DNA of 64,000 nt, taken from contig NZ_BMQP01000002.1 of assembly GCF_014648175.1 (NCBI RefSeq), positions 124,001 to 188,000 on the forward strand, written 5' to 3'. The notes beneath the pieces were generated by a model, which was not told where the DNA came from, did no database searches, and saw nothing but the letters and a program-made list of their open reading frames with translations. Of the stretch, positions 8,169-15,930 are shown one piece after another. The first letter of the stretch is position 1, and each line of letters starts with the position of its first letter. The DNA is from Planobispora rosea. Lineage in GTDB: Bacteria > Actinomycetota > Actinomycetes > Streptosporangiales > Streptosporangiaceae. The position numbers and the translations under genes were made by a program.

Positions 8169-9519
8169 AAGCGGTCATCAGCTCACGGACCCGGCCGGAG
8201 AACAGCGCCGGGCCGATCGCGTCGGAGTGCGCCAGCCCCTCGGGGGTCAGCCGGAGCCCGGCGGCGGTGAGCGGTTCCAGCCAGCCCCGGTCCGCCAGGC
8301 GCTCCAGTTCCGCGCCGAAGTCGTCGGTGACGCCGGTGCCGAAACGCTCCCGGTAGGCGGCCGTGTCGAGCCCTCCGGCCTGCAGCAGCGACTGGATCAG
8401 GTGGCGGCGGCGGCGTTCACCGGGGTCGAGGCGGAAGCCGACGTTGGCGACCGCGAACTCCTCCGGCGCGAGCCGTACGTAGTCGTCGATGATCGCGCGC
8501 ACCTGGCCCGCGCCGACCGCGTACTCGTAGGAGTAGTGCAGGCCGGAGGTGTAGGAGCGGGCCCCGCAGCCGAGGCCGACCATGCCGTCGCTCTGGCAGC
8601 AGTACTCGGTGGCGCTCCCCGTCCCCGGCAGCCGGAACATCCGCATCGACACCTGCTCGTATCCGGCGGCCAGCAGGTGGTCGCGGCCGTACCGGTAGAG
8701 GCGGAGCCGGTGGTCGTCCCAGTCGCGCGCCCGGCGGCCGAGGCCGGTGAGCGGTCGGACGTACAGCGGGTAGAGGTAGATCTCCTCGGGCTTCCACTCC
8801 AGCGCGGCGTCCAGTGAGTACCGCCAGGACGCCTCGGTCTGCCCGTCGATGCCGTAGATCAGGTCGATGTTGAGCGCCTCGAACCCGGTCTCCCTGATCC
8901 GGCCGAGCGCCGTCTCGACCTCGGCCCGCCGCTGCGGCCGGACCGCGGCCCGCGCCTCGGCGTCGATGAAGCTCTGCACGCCGATGGAGATCCGGGTCGT
9001 GCCCCGCCCGGCCAGGACCGCGAGCCGGTCGGCCGTGGCGGTGGCGGGCGAGGTCTCCACCGACAGCGGTACGGCGCGCAGGTCCACGCCCATGATCCGC
9101 TCGGTGAGGTCGAACATCCGGGTGAGCTCGTCCGCGCTGAGGTAGGTGGGCGTGCCGCCGCCGATCGCGGCGGTGACGAACCGGGGGCCGTCCAGGGCGT
9201 CCCGTACGGCGCGCGCCTGCCGTTCCAGCGCGTCCAGGTAGGCGGCGACGAGCTCCTCGGGCGCGCCCGTCCTGGTGAACAGGTTGCAGAACCCGCAGCG
9301 CATCTCGCAGAACGGGATGTGCAGGTAGAGGAAGAGGGCGTCCATCGGCTCGCCCGCCCACACCTCGCGCAGCGCCGGACGCGGTTCCAGCGGCCGGTAG
9401 GCCGTCTTGTGCGGGTAGGCGTACACATATCCCTGGTAGGGGCCGGATCCCGGGGAGAGACCCGACGGAGAGCCCCCCTCCGCCGTCTCCCGCGCCCACC
9501 CGGCGGGTCCCGGTGTCAT
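8155..9519 (-). CDS. STM4012 family radical SAM protein (HemN-like)
   Basis: 454 residues. The motif HIPFCEMRCGFCNL gives C71, C75 and C78. AIGGGTPTYLS follows about 45 residues later, then the TRISIGVQSF and NIDLIYGIDGQT segments of the HemN/HemW superfamily, and a C-terminal wHTH-like domain. This is not a coproporphyrinogen dehydrogenase by context: it sits between an STM4011-type and an STM4013-type gene. The ATG overlaps the upstream stop (ATGA), giving strict coupling. Several HemN-like enzymes use SAM as methyl donor or alkylate their substrate, but what this one does is unknown. Confidence 0.9.
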   Translation of the reverse strand: MTPGPAGWARETAEGGSPSGLSPGSGPYQGYVYAYPHKTAYRPLEPRPALREVWAGEPMDALFLYLHIPFCEMRCGFCNLFTRTGAPEELVAAYLDALERQARAVRDALDGPRFVTAAIGGGTPTYLSADELTRMFDLTERIMGVDLRAVPLSVETSPATATADRLAVLAGRGTTRISIGVQSFIDAEARAAVRPQRRAEVETALGRIRETGFEALNIDLIYGIDGQTEASWRYSLDAALEWKPEEIYLYPLYVRPLTGLGRRARDWDDHRLRLYRYGRDHLLAAGYEQVSMRMFRLPGTGSATEYCCQSDGMVGLGCGARSYTSGLHYSYEYAVGAGQVRAIIDDYVRLAPEEFAVANVGFRLDPGERRRRHLIQSLLQAGGLDTAAYRERFGTGVTDDFGAELERLADRGWLEPLTAAGLRLTPEGLAHSDAIGPALFSGRVRELMTAYEAR

Positions 9520-10352
9520 CGCCACTCTCCCTGCTTCACCACGAACTCTCCGTACGGCACCGTCCAGACCACCTCGTGGCCGATCCGATGCCCGACATAT
9601 CCGTTTTCGCCATAAGCCGTACCGTGATCGGAGCAGACGATCACGAAACCCGGCCTCTCCCGGCTCACCAGCGCGAACAACCTGCCGATGTGCCGGTCCA
9701 CGTACTCCAGCGCGGCGGCGTGGCTCTCCCTGCCGTCCCCGTGCTCGCGGGTCGCCCCGGGCAGGTGGAACCAGTTCGGCTGGTGCAGCGCCGAGACGTT
9801 GACGAACAGGAACACCGGCCCGCCCGTCCGCGCCCTCGCCCGCGCGACCGCCCGCTCCGCACACGCGATCTGCTGCTCGAACGAGGTCGGCGAGGCGACG
9901 CCGTACCCCGGCTCCCAGTGGCTCTCGGCGAACATCCCGGGCAGCGCCGACCCGAGCGGGGTCAGCTTGTTGAAGAAGCCCACGCCGCCGACGCAGATCG
10001 TGTGGTAGCCCGCCGCGGCCAGGCCCGCGGGCAGGTCGGGTGCGTCGAACACCCAGGTCCCCGCCGCCGTGGTCTCACTGCCGGGGAACGTGGCGGCGAA
10101 CAGCCGGGGATGCGGACCGGGCGCGGCCGGCGTCGGCAGGAACCCGGCGAGGAGCGCGGCGTGCGCGGCGTAGGTGAAGCTCCCCGGGCTGTGCCGCCGC
10201 TCCCACCGCCCGCCGGGCAGCGCCCGCGCCAGGTTCGGCAACCGCCCCGCCCGGACCAGCTCGTCGGCCACGTCGTAACGGAGCGTGTCGAGGGTCACCA
10301 GCAGCAGATCGTGGCTTCCCACGATCATGTTCATGTCCCGCGTCCCGCTCAT
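9516..10352 (-). CDS. STM4013/SEN3800 family hydrolase (alkaline-phosphatase fold)
   Basis: 278 residues. The N-terminal LLLVTLDTLRYDVADEL carries the first metal-binding Asp of the sulfatase/phosphomutase superfamily; the C-terminal VIVCSDHGTAYGENGYVGHR carries the DHG and His ligands. The intervening SPGSFTYAAHAALLAGFLPT is where the sulfatase nucleophile region lies (Ser/Thr type). No signal peptide, so it acts in the cytosol with its partners. ATGA overlaps at both ends. Start could be the first ATG or the internal MNMIVGS Met 6 codons later. In this gene set it may remove a phosphate or sulfate group from a small molecule or peptide; that is inference. Confidence 0.88.
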   Translation of the reverse strand: MSGTRDMNMIVGSHDLLLVTLDTLRYDVADELVRAGRLPNLARALPGGRWERRHSPGSFTYAAHAALLAGFLPTPAAPGPHPRLFAATFPGSETTAAGTWVFDAPDLPAGLAAAGYHTICVGGVGFFNKLTPLGSALPGMFAESHWEPGYGVASPTSFEQQIACAERAVARARARTGGPVFLFVNVSALHQPNWFHLPGATREHGDGRESHAAALEYVDRHIGRLFALVSRERPGFVIVCSDHGTAYGENGYVGHRIGHEVVWTVPYGEFVVKQGEWR

Positions 10353-11596
10353 CTCCCCGCCCCCGCTGCTTCGTTCACATCCGGCATCCCGGCCGCTCTC
10401 ACTCCGGATGTTTCATCCGCACCCGGCATCCCGGCCCCTCTCACTCCGGATGCTTCGTCCACACCCGGCACCGGTACGGCGAGGGGATGGACGGCGGCCT
10501 CCGGCGCCGCCGTACGGCGCGTCAGGACCGCCCGGACCTGGGCGTCGTAGGTGTCCAGGCCCTCGGCTCCGCTGCCGGGGAAACCGGTCAGGCCGGGCAG
10601 CAGGTCGCCGAAGGCGTTGACCTCGGCCACCGCGACCGATCTCCAGTCGATGCCGATCATCAGGTCGACCCCGACGGCCGGGCTCCCCGGGAAGCAGGCC
10701 GCCGCCCGCGCGCAGGCGTCCAGCGCCCTCTCCCACCCCGGCTCCCCCAGCCGCTCCCGGACCGCGCCGAGATCGCCGCGCGCCCCGCCCAGGTGCAGGT
10801 TGGTCATGGGGGCACGGCTGGCGCGGACCACCGCGTGCGTGGGTCTTCCGTCCACGACGACCACCCGCAGGTCGAACGTGAGGCCGTCCATGCCCGCCTT
10901 GGGGAACCAGCGCTCGACGTGGAGCCCGTCCCCGGCCAGCCGGTCGACGATCACCGCGAGGTCGGCCTCGTCCTCGTAGCGGCGTACCCGCAGTGAGTTG
11001 TGCAGCCCGCCCGGGGACAGCTCCGCCGACGTCACCGCCATGACCCTGCTCCCGGCGGCGTGCAGGGCGATCACCCCGGAGGCCGACGAACCGTGCGCGG
11101 GCTTGACGAAGACCCGCCCCCACCCCGCCCGGTCCATCCGCTCGCGCAGCGAGCGGTAGCCCTCCACCGGCCCGGGCAGCGCGGGCGGCACCGGAACCCC
11201 GGCCGCCGACAGCCGCGCGTGGCAGAGCCGCTTGTCGAACATGACGGCGATCTCGCCGACGTCGCCGAGCAGCGCCGCCCCGGGCGTGTGCTCCACGGCC
11301 CGGAGGATCCGTTCCGTCCCGGCGGTGAACGCGGCGTGCCAGCGCGCGCCCCCGCCGACGCGGGACGGCTCGCCGGGACCGCGCAGCAGCGTGTCGGTCT
11401 CGGCGTCCTCGCCGGGCGAGTCGATCCGCACGAGCGTCCCGGGCTCCAGCGCGATCTCCTCACCCCGGAGCACGGAGGTCCACGGGATCACGCGCGGCGC
11501 GGGCAGCCCGTACCGGGCGCAGGCGCCGGCGAACATCGTCACCCGCCGGTCCCCGGGCGTCCCGACGACCGCCAGGACCGGGGGCGTCCCGCTCAC
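10349..11596 (-). CDS. STM4014 family protein (ATP-grasp-like)
   Basis: 415 residues from a GTG that overlaps the stop of STM4015-type copy 1 (GTGA). GRVFVKPAHGSSASGVIAL resembles the ATP-grasp glycine-rich lysine motif, FDLRVVVVDGRPTHAVVR the central strand, and VGVDLMIGIDWRSVAVAEVNAFGDLLPG the metal-binding end. This suggests an ATP-dependent carboxylate ligase. The last 40 residues are a low-complexity tail of imperfect repeats (DEASGVRGAGMPG, DETSGVRAAGMPD) created by a 42-bp DNA duplication, and probably not part of the catalytic fold. The gene is the fifth in the operon. Confidence 0.88.
   Translation of the reverse strand: MSGTPPVLAVVGTPGDRRVTMFAGACARYGLPAPRVIPWTSVLRGEEIALEPGTLVRIDSPGEDAETDTLLRGPGEPSRVGGGARWHAAFTAGTERILRAVEHTPGAALLGDVGEIAVMFDKRLCHARLSAAGVPVPPALPGPVEGYRSLRERMDRAGWGRVFVKPAHGSSASGVIALHAAGSRVMAVTSAELSPGGLHNSLRVRRYEDEADLAVIVDRLAGDGLHVERWFPKAGMDGLTFDLRVVVVDGRPTHAVVRASRAPMTNLHLGGARGDLGAVRERLGEPGWERALDACARAAACFPGSPAVGVDLMIGIDWRSVAVAEVNAFGDLLPGLTGFPGSGAEGLDTYDAQVRAVLTRRTAAPEAAVHPLAVPVPGVDEASGVRGAGMPGADETSGVRAAGMPDVNEAAGAGR
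10368..10474. repeat. 42-bp imperfect tandem repeat in STM4014-type gene
   Basis: Two full units (about 10368-10409 and 10410-10451) and a third partial one share GGCATCCCGGCC and CTCTCACTCCGGAT. They keep the frame and encode the repeated C-terminal tail. Confidence 0.75.
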
Positions 11597-12546
11597 TCCG
11601 ACACCGCGACGTAGCGCCAGTCGTTCTCGATGTCCTCCTGGTCCGACAGATCGATCTCCACCCCCGGCAGGGCCTCGCGGACCCGCTCGACCATGGCGTC
11701 GCTCAGGTAGTGATGGTGCAGGTCCAGGCGCTTGAGGTGGGTCAGCGGCTGGCCCGACAGCAGCGCCTCGGCCCCGGTGTCGGTCAGCATGCCCATCGAC
11801 AACGCCAGCGACTCCAGCCGGGCCACCACCGGCGCCCCGGCCACCGCCGCCGCGATCTCGTCCTGGGCCTCGCTGTCCTGCAGGCCCAGGTGGCGCAGCG
11901 CGGGGAGCCTCTCTCCGGACAGGAGCCCCTGCAGGTCCGCCACCGTGGTGTCACCGCCGTACTGCTCGACGCCGAGCCAGATCTCCAGGTACTCCAGCGC
12001 GGGCAGGTCCGACTCGCCCGCCGCCCGCGCCACCCCGGCGGGCAGCCCTCCGGACTCGAACCGCAGGACCTTCAGGTTCTCGTGCCGGACCGGCCGCAGC
12101 TCCAGGCCGCTGCCCCCGCGCACCTCCAGCCGCTCCAGCTTCGGGAACGCCTCCAGCAGCGGCGTGACGTCACCCTGCTGGATCCAGGAGATCTCGCACT
12201 CCTCCCCCGCCATCGCGCCCAGGAAGAGTGAGCGCAACTCCGGGAACCGGGCCGCGTTGTCCGCGAGCAGCCGGATGATCCTCGCGCTGCTCTCCTCGTA
12301 GGCGTCCTCCCACTCACCGATGATGATCGCCTTGACGGCGGTGGTGTCCACCTTCTCCATGAACCGGGTGAACTGCTCCTCGAAGGTCTCCTCGGCGTCA
12401 TAGGTCTCCACCGAGAGCCGCCACGCCGTCCCGCCCGCGGCCGGGATCTCCGCGTCCTCCTCGTCCGGCACCGGCGCGATCGGCAGACCGGCGTAGACCC
12501 CCTCGGAGAGGTTGCCGACGCTGTCGTTGAACTCGGTGTGGTCCAT
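11593..12546 (-). CDS. STM4015 family leucine-rich protein, copy 1
   Basis: 317 residues starting MDHTEFNDSVGNLSEG; AGGAG is 6 nt before this ATG. An N-terminal 100-residue region is followed by leucine-rich repeats (LPALEYLEIWL, LPALRHLGLQDSE, RLESLALSMGML, LKRLDLHHHYLSD). The gene ends in DWRYVAVSE, an ending nearly invariant in all four copies. The GDVTPLLEAFPKLERLEV segment is shared with copies 2-4. This is the copy directly coupled to the STM4014-type gene (GTGA overlap), so it may be the ancestral member. LRR proteins usually bind protein or peptide partners; a scaffold or substrate-recognition role is inference. Confidence 0.9.
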   Translation of the reverse strand: MDHTEFNDSVGNLSEGVYAGLPIAPVPDEEDAEIPAAGGTAWRLSVETYDAEETFEEQFTRFMEKVDTTAVKAIIIGEWEDAYEESSARIIRLLADNAARFPELRSLFLGAMAGEECEISWIQQGDVTPLLEAFPKLERLEVRGGSGLELRPVRHENLKVLRFESGGLPAGVARAAGESDLPALEYLEIWLGVEQYGGDTTVADLQGLLSGERLPALRHLGLQDSEAQDEIAAAVAGAPVVARLESLALSMGMLTDTGAEALLSGQPLTHLKRLDLHHHYLSDAMVERVREALPGVEIDLSDQEDIENDWRYVAVSE

Positions 12547-12580
12547 CCATGGCTCCTGAGCGGCGGAAACAGTGACCCCT

Positions 12581-12605
12581 GTCCTACCAGAAATCACCGA
12601 CACTC
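12581..12605 (-). promoter_or_regulatory. Conserved element upstream of STM4015-type copy 1
   Basis: Reading the minus strand: AGTGTCG, G, TGAT, then TTCTGGTAGGAC. The TGGTAGGAC end fits an extended -10 box. It lies about 35 nt before the start codon. The same element precedes the other three copies. Confidence 0.55.
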
Positions 12606-12653
12606 CTGACATCCCGGACGCCTCAGGTCCATCCGCGGACGCATCCACGCGGA

Positions 12654-13616
12654 TCACTCCGACACCGCGACGTAGCGCCGGTCCTCCCGGCCGCCGTCCT
12701 GACCGCCCTCCTCACCGGACAAGTCGATCCCGACCCCGGGCAGGGCGTCGCGGACGCGGTCCACCATGGCCGTGCTCAGGAAGTGGTGGTGCAGGTCCAG
12801 GCGCTTGAGGTGGGTCAGCGGCTGACCCGACAGCAGCGCCTCGGCGCCCGCGTCACCCAGCGCCCCCATGGACAACGAGAGCGACTCCAGCCGCGCGACG
12901 ATCGGGGCCGCGGCCACCGCCTCCGCGATCCCGTCCTGGATCTCGCTGTCCTGCAGGCCCAGATGGCGCAGCGCGGGCAACCGCTCCCCGGACAGGATGC
13001 CCTCCAGGTCCGCCACCGTGGTGTCACCGCCGTACCAGGAGACGCCGAGCCACAGCTCCAGGTACTCCAGCGCGGGCAGGTCGCACTCACCCACCGCGCG
13101 CGCGACCCGGGCGGGGAACCCGCCCGTCTCGAACCGCAGGACCTTCAGGCTCTCGTGCCGCACCGGCCGCAGCTCCAGCCCCCTGCCGCCCCTGATCTCC
13201 AGCCGCTCCAGCTTCGGGAACGCCTCCAGCAGCGGGGTGACGTCCCCCTGCTCGATCCAGGAGATCTCGCACTCCTCCCGGCTCATCGCGCCGACGAAGA
13301 GCGAGCGCAGCGCCGGGAACCGGGCCGCGTTGTCCACGAGCGAACGGACGACCACGTCGTTGCCGTCGTTGGCCTCCGGCCACTCGCCGATGATGACCGC
13401 CTTCACCGCGGTGGTGTCCACCTTCTCCATGAACCGGGTGAAACCCTCTTCGAAGGTCTCGTCCTCCTCGTAGACCGCCACCGAGAGCCGCCACGCCACC
13501 CGGTCCGGGGCGGGGATCTCCTCGTCCCCCTCCTCGGGAGCGGACGCGATCGGCAGGCCCGCGTAGGTTCCCTCGGAGAGGTTCCCGACGTGGTCGTTGA
13601 ACTCGGAGTAGTCCAT
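12654..13616 (-). CDS. STM4015 family leucine-rich protein, copy 2
   Basis: 320 residues starting MDYSEFNDHVGNLSEG, with AGGAG 6 nt upstream. It has the same LRR layout as copy 1 and ends DRRYVAVSE. Differences are concentrated in residues 25-110 and in the acidic stretch before the C-terminus (GEEGGQDGGRE here). The segment ECEISWIEQGDVTPLLEAF, typical of the set, is present. The 107-bp gap to copy 1 holds the conserved promoter-like element, so each copy may be transcribed separately as well as in the operon. Confidence 0.9.
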   Translation of the reverse strand: MDYSEFNDHVGNLSEGTYAGLPIASAPEEGDEEIPAPDRVAWRLSVAVYEEDETFEEGFTRFMEKVDTTAVKAVIIGEWPEANDGNDVVVRSLVDNAARFPALRSLFVGAMSREECEISWIEQGDVTPLLEAFPKLERLEIRGGRGLELRPVRHESLKVLRFETGGFPARVARAVGECDLPALEYLELWLGVSWYGGDTTVADLEGILSGERLPALRHLGLQDSEIQDGIAEAVAAAPIVARLESLSLSMGALGDAGAEALLSGQPLTHLKRLDLHHHFLSTAMVDRVRDALPGVGIDLSGEEGGQDGGREDRRYVAVSE

Positions 13617-13653
13617 CCGTGGCTCCTGGAAGGGTGAGAAAACGGCGGACCAT

Positions 13654-13679
13654 GTCCTACCAGAGATCAGCGACACTCC
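13654..13679 (-). promoter_or_regulatory. Conserved element upstream of STM4015-type copy 2
   Basis: Minus strand GAGTGTCG, C, TGATC, then TCTGGTAGGAC, 37 nt before the ATG. Identical to the element before copy 3 over its full length. Confidence 0.55.
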
Positions 13680-13722
13680 TGATGCCCGGCGTCCCGTCCG
13701 CCTCGGGCGGGTCCGTACGGGA

Positions 13723-14679
13723 TCACTCCGACACGGCGACGTAGCGCTCACCGTCGGTCATGGTGAGGTCGGCCTGCCCTGACAGGTCCGCGCTGGGAAG
13801 AGCGCTCGCGACGCGTTCCATCATCGCGTCACTCAGGTAGTGCCTGTGCAGGTCCAGGCGCTTGAGGTGGGTCAGCGGCTGGCCCGACAGCAGCGCCTCG
13901 GCGCCCTCGGCGCCCTCGTCGCCCAGCGTGCCCATCGACAGGGCCAGCGACTCCAGCCGGGCCACCACCGGCGCGGACGCCACCGCCTCCGCGATCTCGT
14001 CCTGGATCTCGCTGTCCTGCAGGCCCAGGTGGCGCAGCGCGGGCAGCCGCTCCCCGGACAGGATCGGCTCCAGATCGGCCACCGTGGCGTCACCGCCGTA
14101 CCAGTCGCTCCCCAGCCACAGCTCCAGGTACTCCAGCGCGGGCAGGTCGCACTCACCCACCGCGCGCACCACCGCGGCGGGCAGACCGCCCGTCTCGAAC
14201 CGCAGGACCTTCAGGTTCTCGTGCCGGACCGGCCGCAGCTCCAGGCCGCTGCCCCCGCGCACCTCCAGCCGCTCCAGCAGCGGGAACGCCTCCAGCAGCG
14301 GGGTGACGTCACTCTGCAGGATCCAGGAGATCTCCCACTCCTCCCAGTTCACCGCGCCGACGAAGAGTGAGCGCAGCGCCGGGAGCCGGGCCGCGTGGTC
14401 CGCGAGGAGCCTGATCACCTCGGAGTTGTCCTCGGAGCCGTCCCCCCACCGGCCGATGATGAGCGCCCTGATCCCGGCGGCGTCCACCTTCTCCAGGAGA
14501 CGGGTGAAGGTCCCCTCGAAGGTCTCCTTTCTGTAGGACTTCACCGAGATCCGCCAGGCCGCCTCGCCCACGGCCGGGATCTCCGCATCGTCCTCACCGG
14601 GCACCGGCGTGATCGGCAGGCCCGCGTAGGTTCCCTCGGAGAGGTTCCCGACGTGGTCGTTGAACTCGGAGTAGTCCAT
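13723..14679 (-). CDS. STM4015 family leucine-rich protein, copy 3
   Basis: 318 residues starting MDYSEFNDHVGNLSEG like copy 2 and ending GERYVAVSE. Internal differences include KSYRKETFEGTF in the N-terminal region and an extra GAE insertion in DEGAEGAEALLSG, a codon-level slippage product. LRR core and GDVTPLLEAFPLLERLEV-type segment are conserved (here SDVTPLLEAFPLL). The ATG is preceded by AGGAG at 6 nt. It is followed by copy 2 in the same direction with a 106-bp spacer. Confidence 0.9.
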   Translation of the reverse strand: MDYSEFNDHVGNLSEGTYAGLPITPVPGEDDAEIPAVGEAAWRISVKSYRKETFEGTFTRLLEKVDAAGIRALIIGRWGDGSEDNSEVIRLLADHAARLPALRSLFVGAVNWEEWEISWILQSDVTPLLEAFPLLERLEVRGGSGLELRPVRHENLKVLRFETGGLPAAVVRAVGECDLPALEYLELWLGSDWYGGDATVADLEPILSGERLPALRHLGLQDSEIQDEIAEAVASAPVVARLESLALSMGTLGDEGAEGAEALLSGQPLTHLKRLDLHRHYLSDAMMERVASALPSADLSGQADLTMTDGERYVAVSE

Positions 14680-14716
14680 TCATGGCTCCTGGAAGGGTGA
14701 GAAAACGACGGGCCAT

Positions 14717-14742
14717 GTCCTACCAGAGATCAGCGACACTCC
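14717..14742 (-). promoter_or_regulatory. Conserved element upstream of STM4015-type copy 3
   Basis: Same blocks as at 13654-13679 (GAGTGTCG, TGATC, TCTGGTAGGAC), 37 nt before the ATG. Confidence 0.55.
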
Positions 14743-14761
14743 AGGACATGACGGGCGCCGT

Positions 14762-15688
14762 TCACTCGGAGACCGCGACGTAGCGCCAGTCGTCCTCGTC
14801 GTCCTCGTCGATCTCCTGACGGTCGGACAGGTCGACCGCGACCCCCGGGAACGCCGCGCGGACCCGCTCCATCATGGCGTCGCTCAGGTAGTGGTGGCTC
14901 AGGTCCAGGCGCTTGAGGTGGGTCAGCGGCTGACCCGACAGCAGCGCCTCGGCGCCCGTGTCGGTCAGCGTGCCCATGGCCAGGCTCAGCGCCTCCAACC
15001 GGGCCACCACCGGCGCGGACGCCACCGCCTCCGCGATCTCGTCCTGGATCTCGCTGTCCTGCAGGCCCAGGTGGCGCAGCGCGGGCAGCCGCTCCCCGGA
15101 CAGGATCGGCTCCAGATCGGCCACCGTGGCGTCGCCGCCGTACTCCTCGACACCGAGCCACATGTCCAGGTCCTGCAACGCGGGGAACTCCGATGCGCCG
15201 ACCGCCCGGACGACCCCGGCGGGCAGGCCGCCGCTCTCGAACCACAACGTCCGCAGCGCCTCGTGCCGGACCGGCCGCAGCCGCAGGCCGCTGCCCCCTC
15301 GGATGTGCAGGTACTCCAGCTTCGGGAACGCCTCCAGCAGCGGGGTGACGTCGCCGTGCTCGATCCAGGAGATCTCCGCCTCCTCCTGCTCGATGTCGCC
15401 GAGGAAGATCGAGCGCACGTTCCTCAGCCGGTCGGCCGCCTCGCTCAGCAGCCTGACCGGCAGCTCGGAGGTGTGCCCCTCGTATCCGGCCCCCCACCAG
15501 CCCACGACGATCTCGCGCACGCGGCCGGGGTCACGGGTGGCCATGAACGCCTCGAACGCCCGCTGGATCGCAGGCCCCTCCTGTCCCTTGTCCCGCACGT
15601 GTCCGAAGGGGTCGCCGGCCAGGCGCCAGCTGACGCCCCCTGTCGGCTCCGTCGGCTCCGTCGGCCCTGTCAGGTTCTCGTCGGTCAT
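14762..15688 (-). CDS. STM4015 family leucine-rich protein, copy 4 (divergent N-terminus)
   Basis: 308 residues from the ATG at 15688, preceded by AAGGAA at 9 nt. This first gene of the operon lacks the MDYSEFNDHVGNLSEG head; instead it has MTDENLTGPTEPTEPTGG, followed by a region with only loose similarity (FEAFMATRDPGRVREIVVGW). From ISWIEHGDVTPLLEAFPKL onward it matches the other copies closely, and it ends DWRYVAVSE after an acidic DEDDEDD run. The sharp change in similarity along the gene suggests domain-wise divergence or gene conversion confined to the LRR part. An upstream ATG at 15727 would add 13 residues. Confidence 0.88.
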   Translation of the reverse strand: MTDENLTGPTEPTEPTGGVSWRLAGDPFGHVRDKGQEGPAIQRAFEAFMATRDPGRVREIVVGWWGAGYEGHTSELPVRLLSEAADRLRNVRSIFLGDIEQEEAEISWIEHGDVTPLLEAFPKLEYLHIRGGSGLRLRPVRHEALRTLWFESGGLPAGVVRAVGASEFPALQDLDMWLGVEEYGGDATVADLEPILSGERLPALRHLGLQDSEIQDEIAEAVASAPVVARLEALSLAMGTLTDTGAEALLSGQPLTHLKRLDLSHHYLSDAMMERVRAAFPGVAVDLSDRQEIDEDDEDDWRYVAVSE

Positions 15689-15727
15689 CTGCTGCGTTCC
15701 TTCACTGGCTGGAGGGGGACGCCCCAT

Positions 15728-15753
15728 GTCCTATCAGAGATCGCCGACACTCC
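15728..15753 (-). promoter_or_regulatory. Conserved element upstream of STM4015-type copy 4
   Basis: Minus strand GAGTGTCG, G, CGATC, then TCTGATAGGAC, 39 nt before the start. It is conserved although the coding sequence right after it is not, which argues for a functional site; it would be the main promoter of the eight-gene operon. Confidence 0.6.
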
Positions 15754-15930
15754 CCCTCCACCCCCGTCCTGCGGGCGCGCCGGAGGCTCCGGCCCGGCAC
15801 GGGGGCGCCGGTGATCGGGAATCAGAAGACAGGCACCGTCGTTCCGAATCTCCTGCCACGATGGATCACCCACGATGGATCACCGGAGGCCGCGGGCGAT
15901 CGCACGCGGACATCGGAAAGGACGGGCGCC

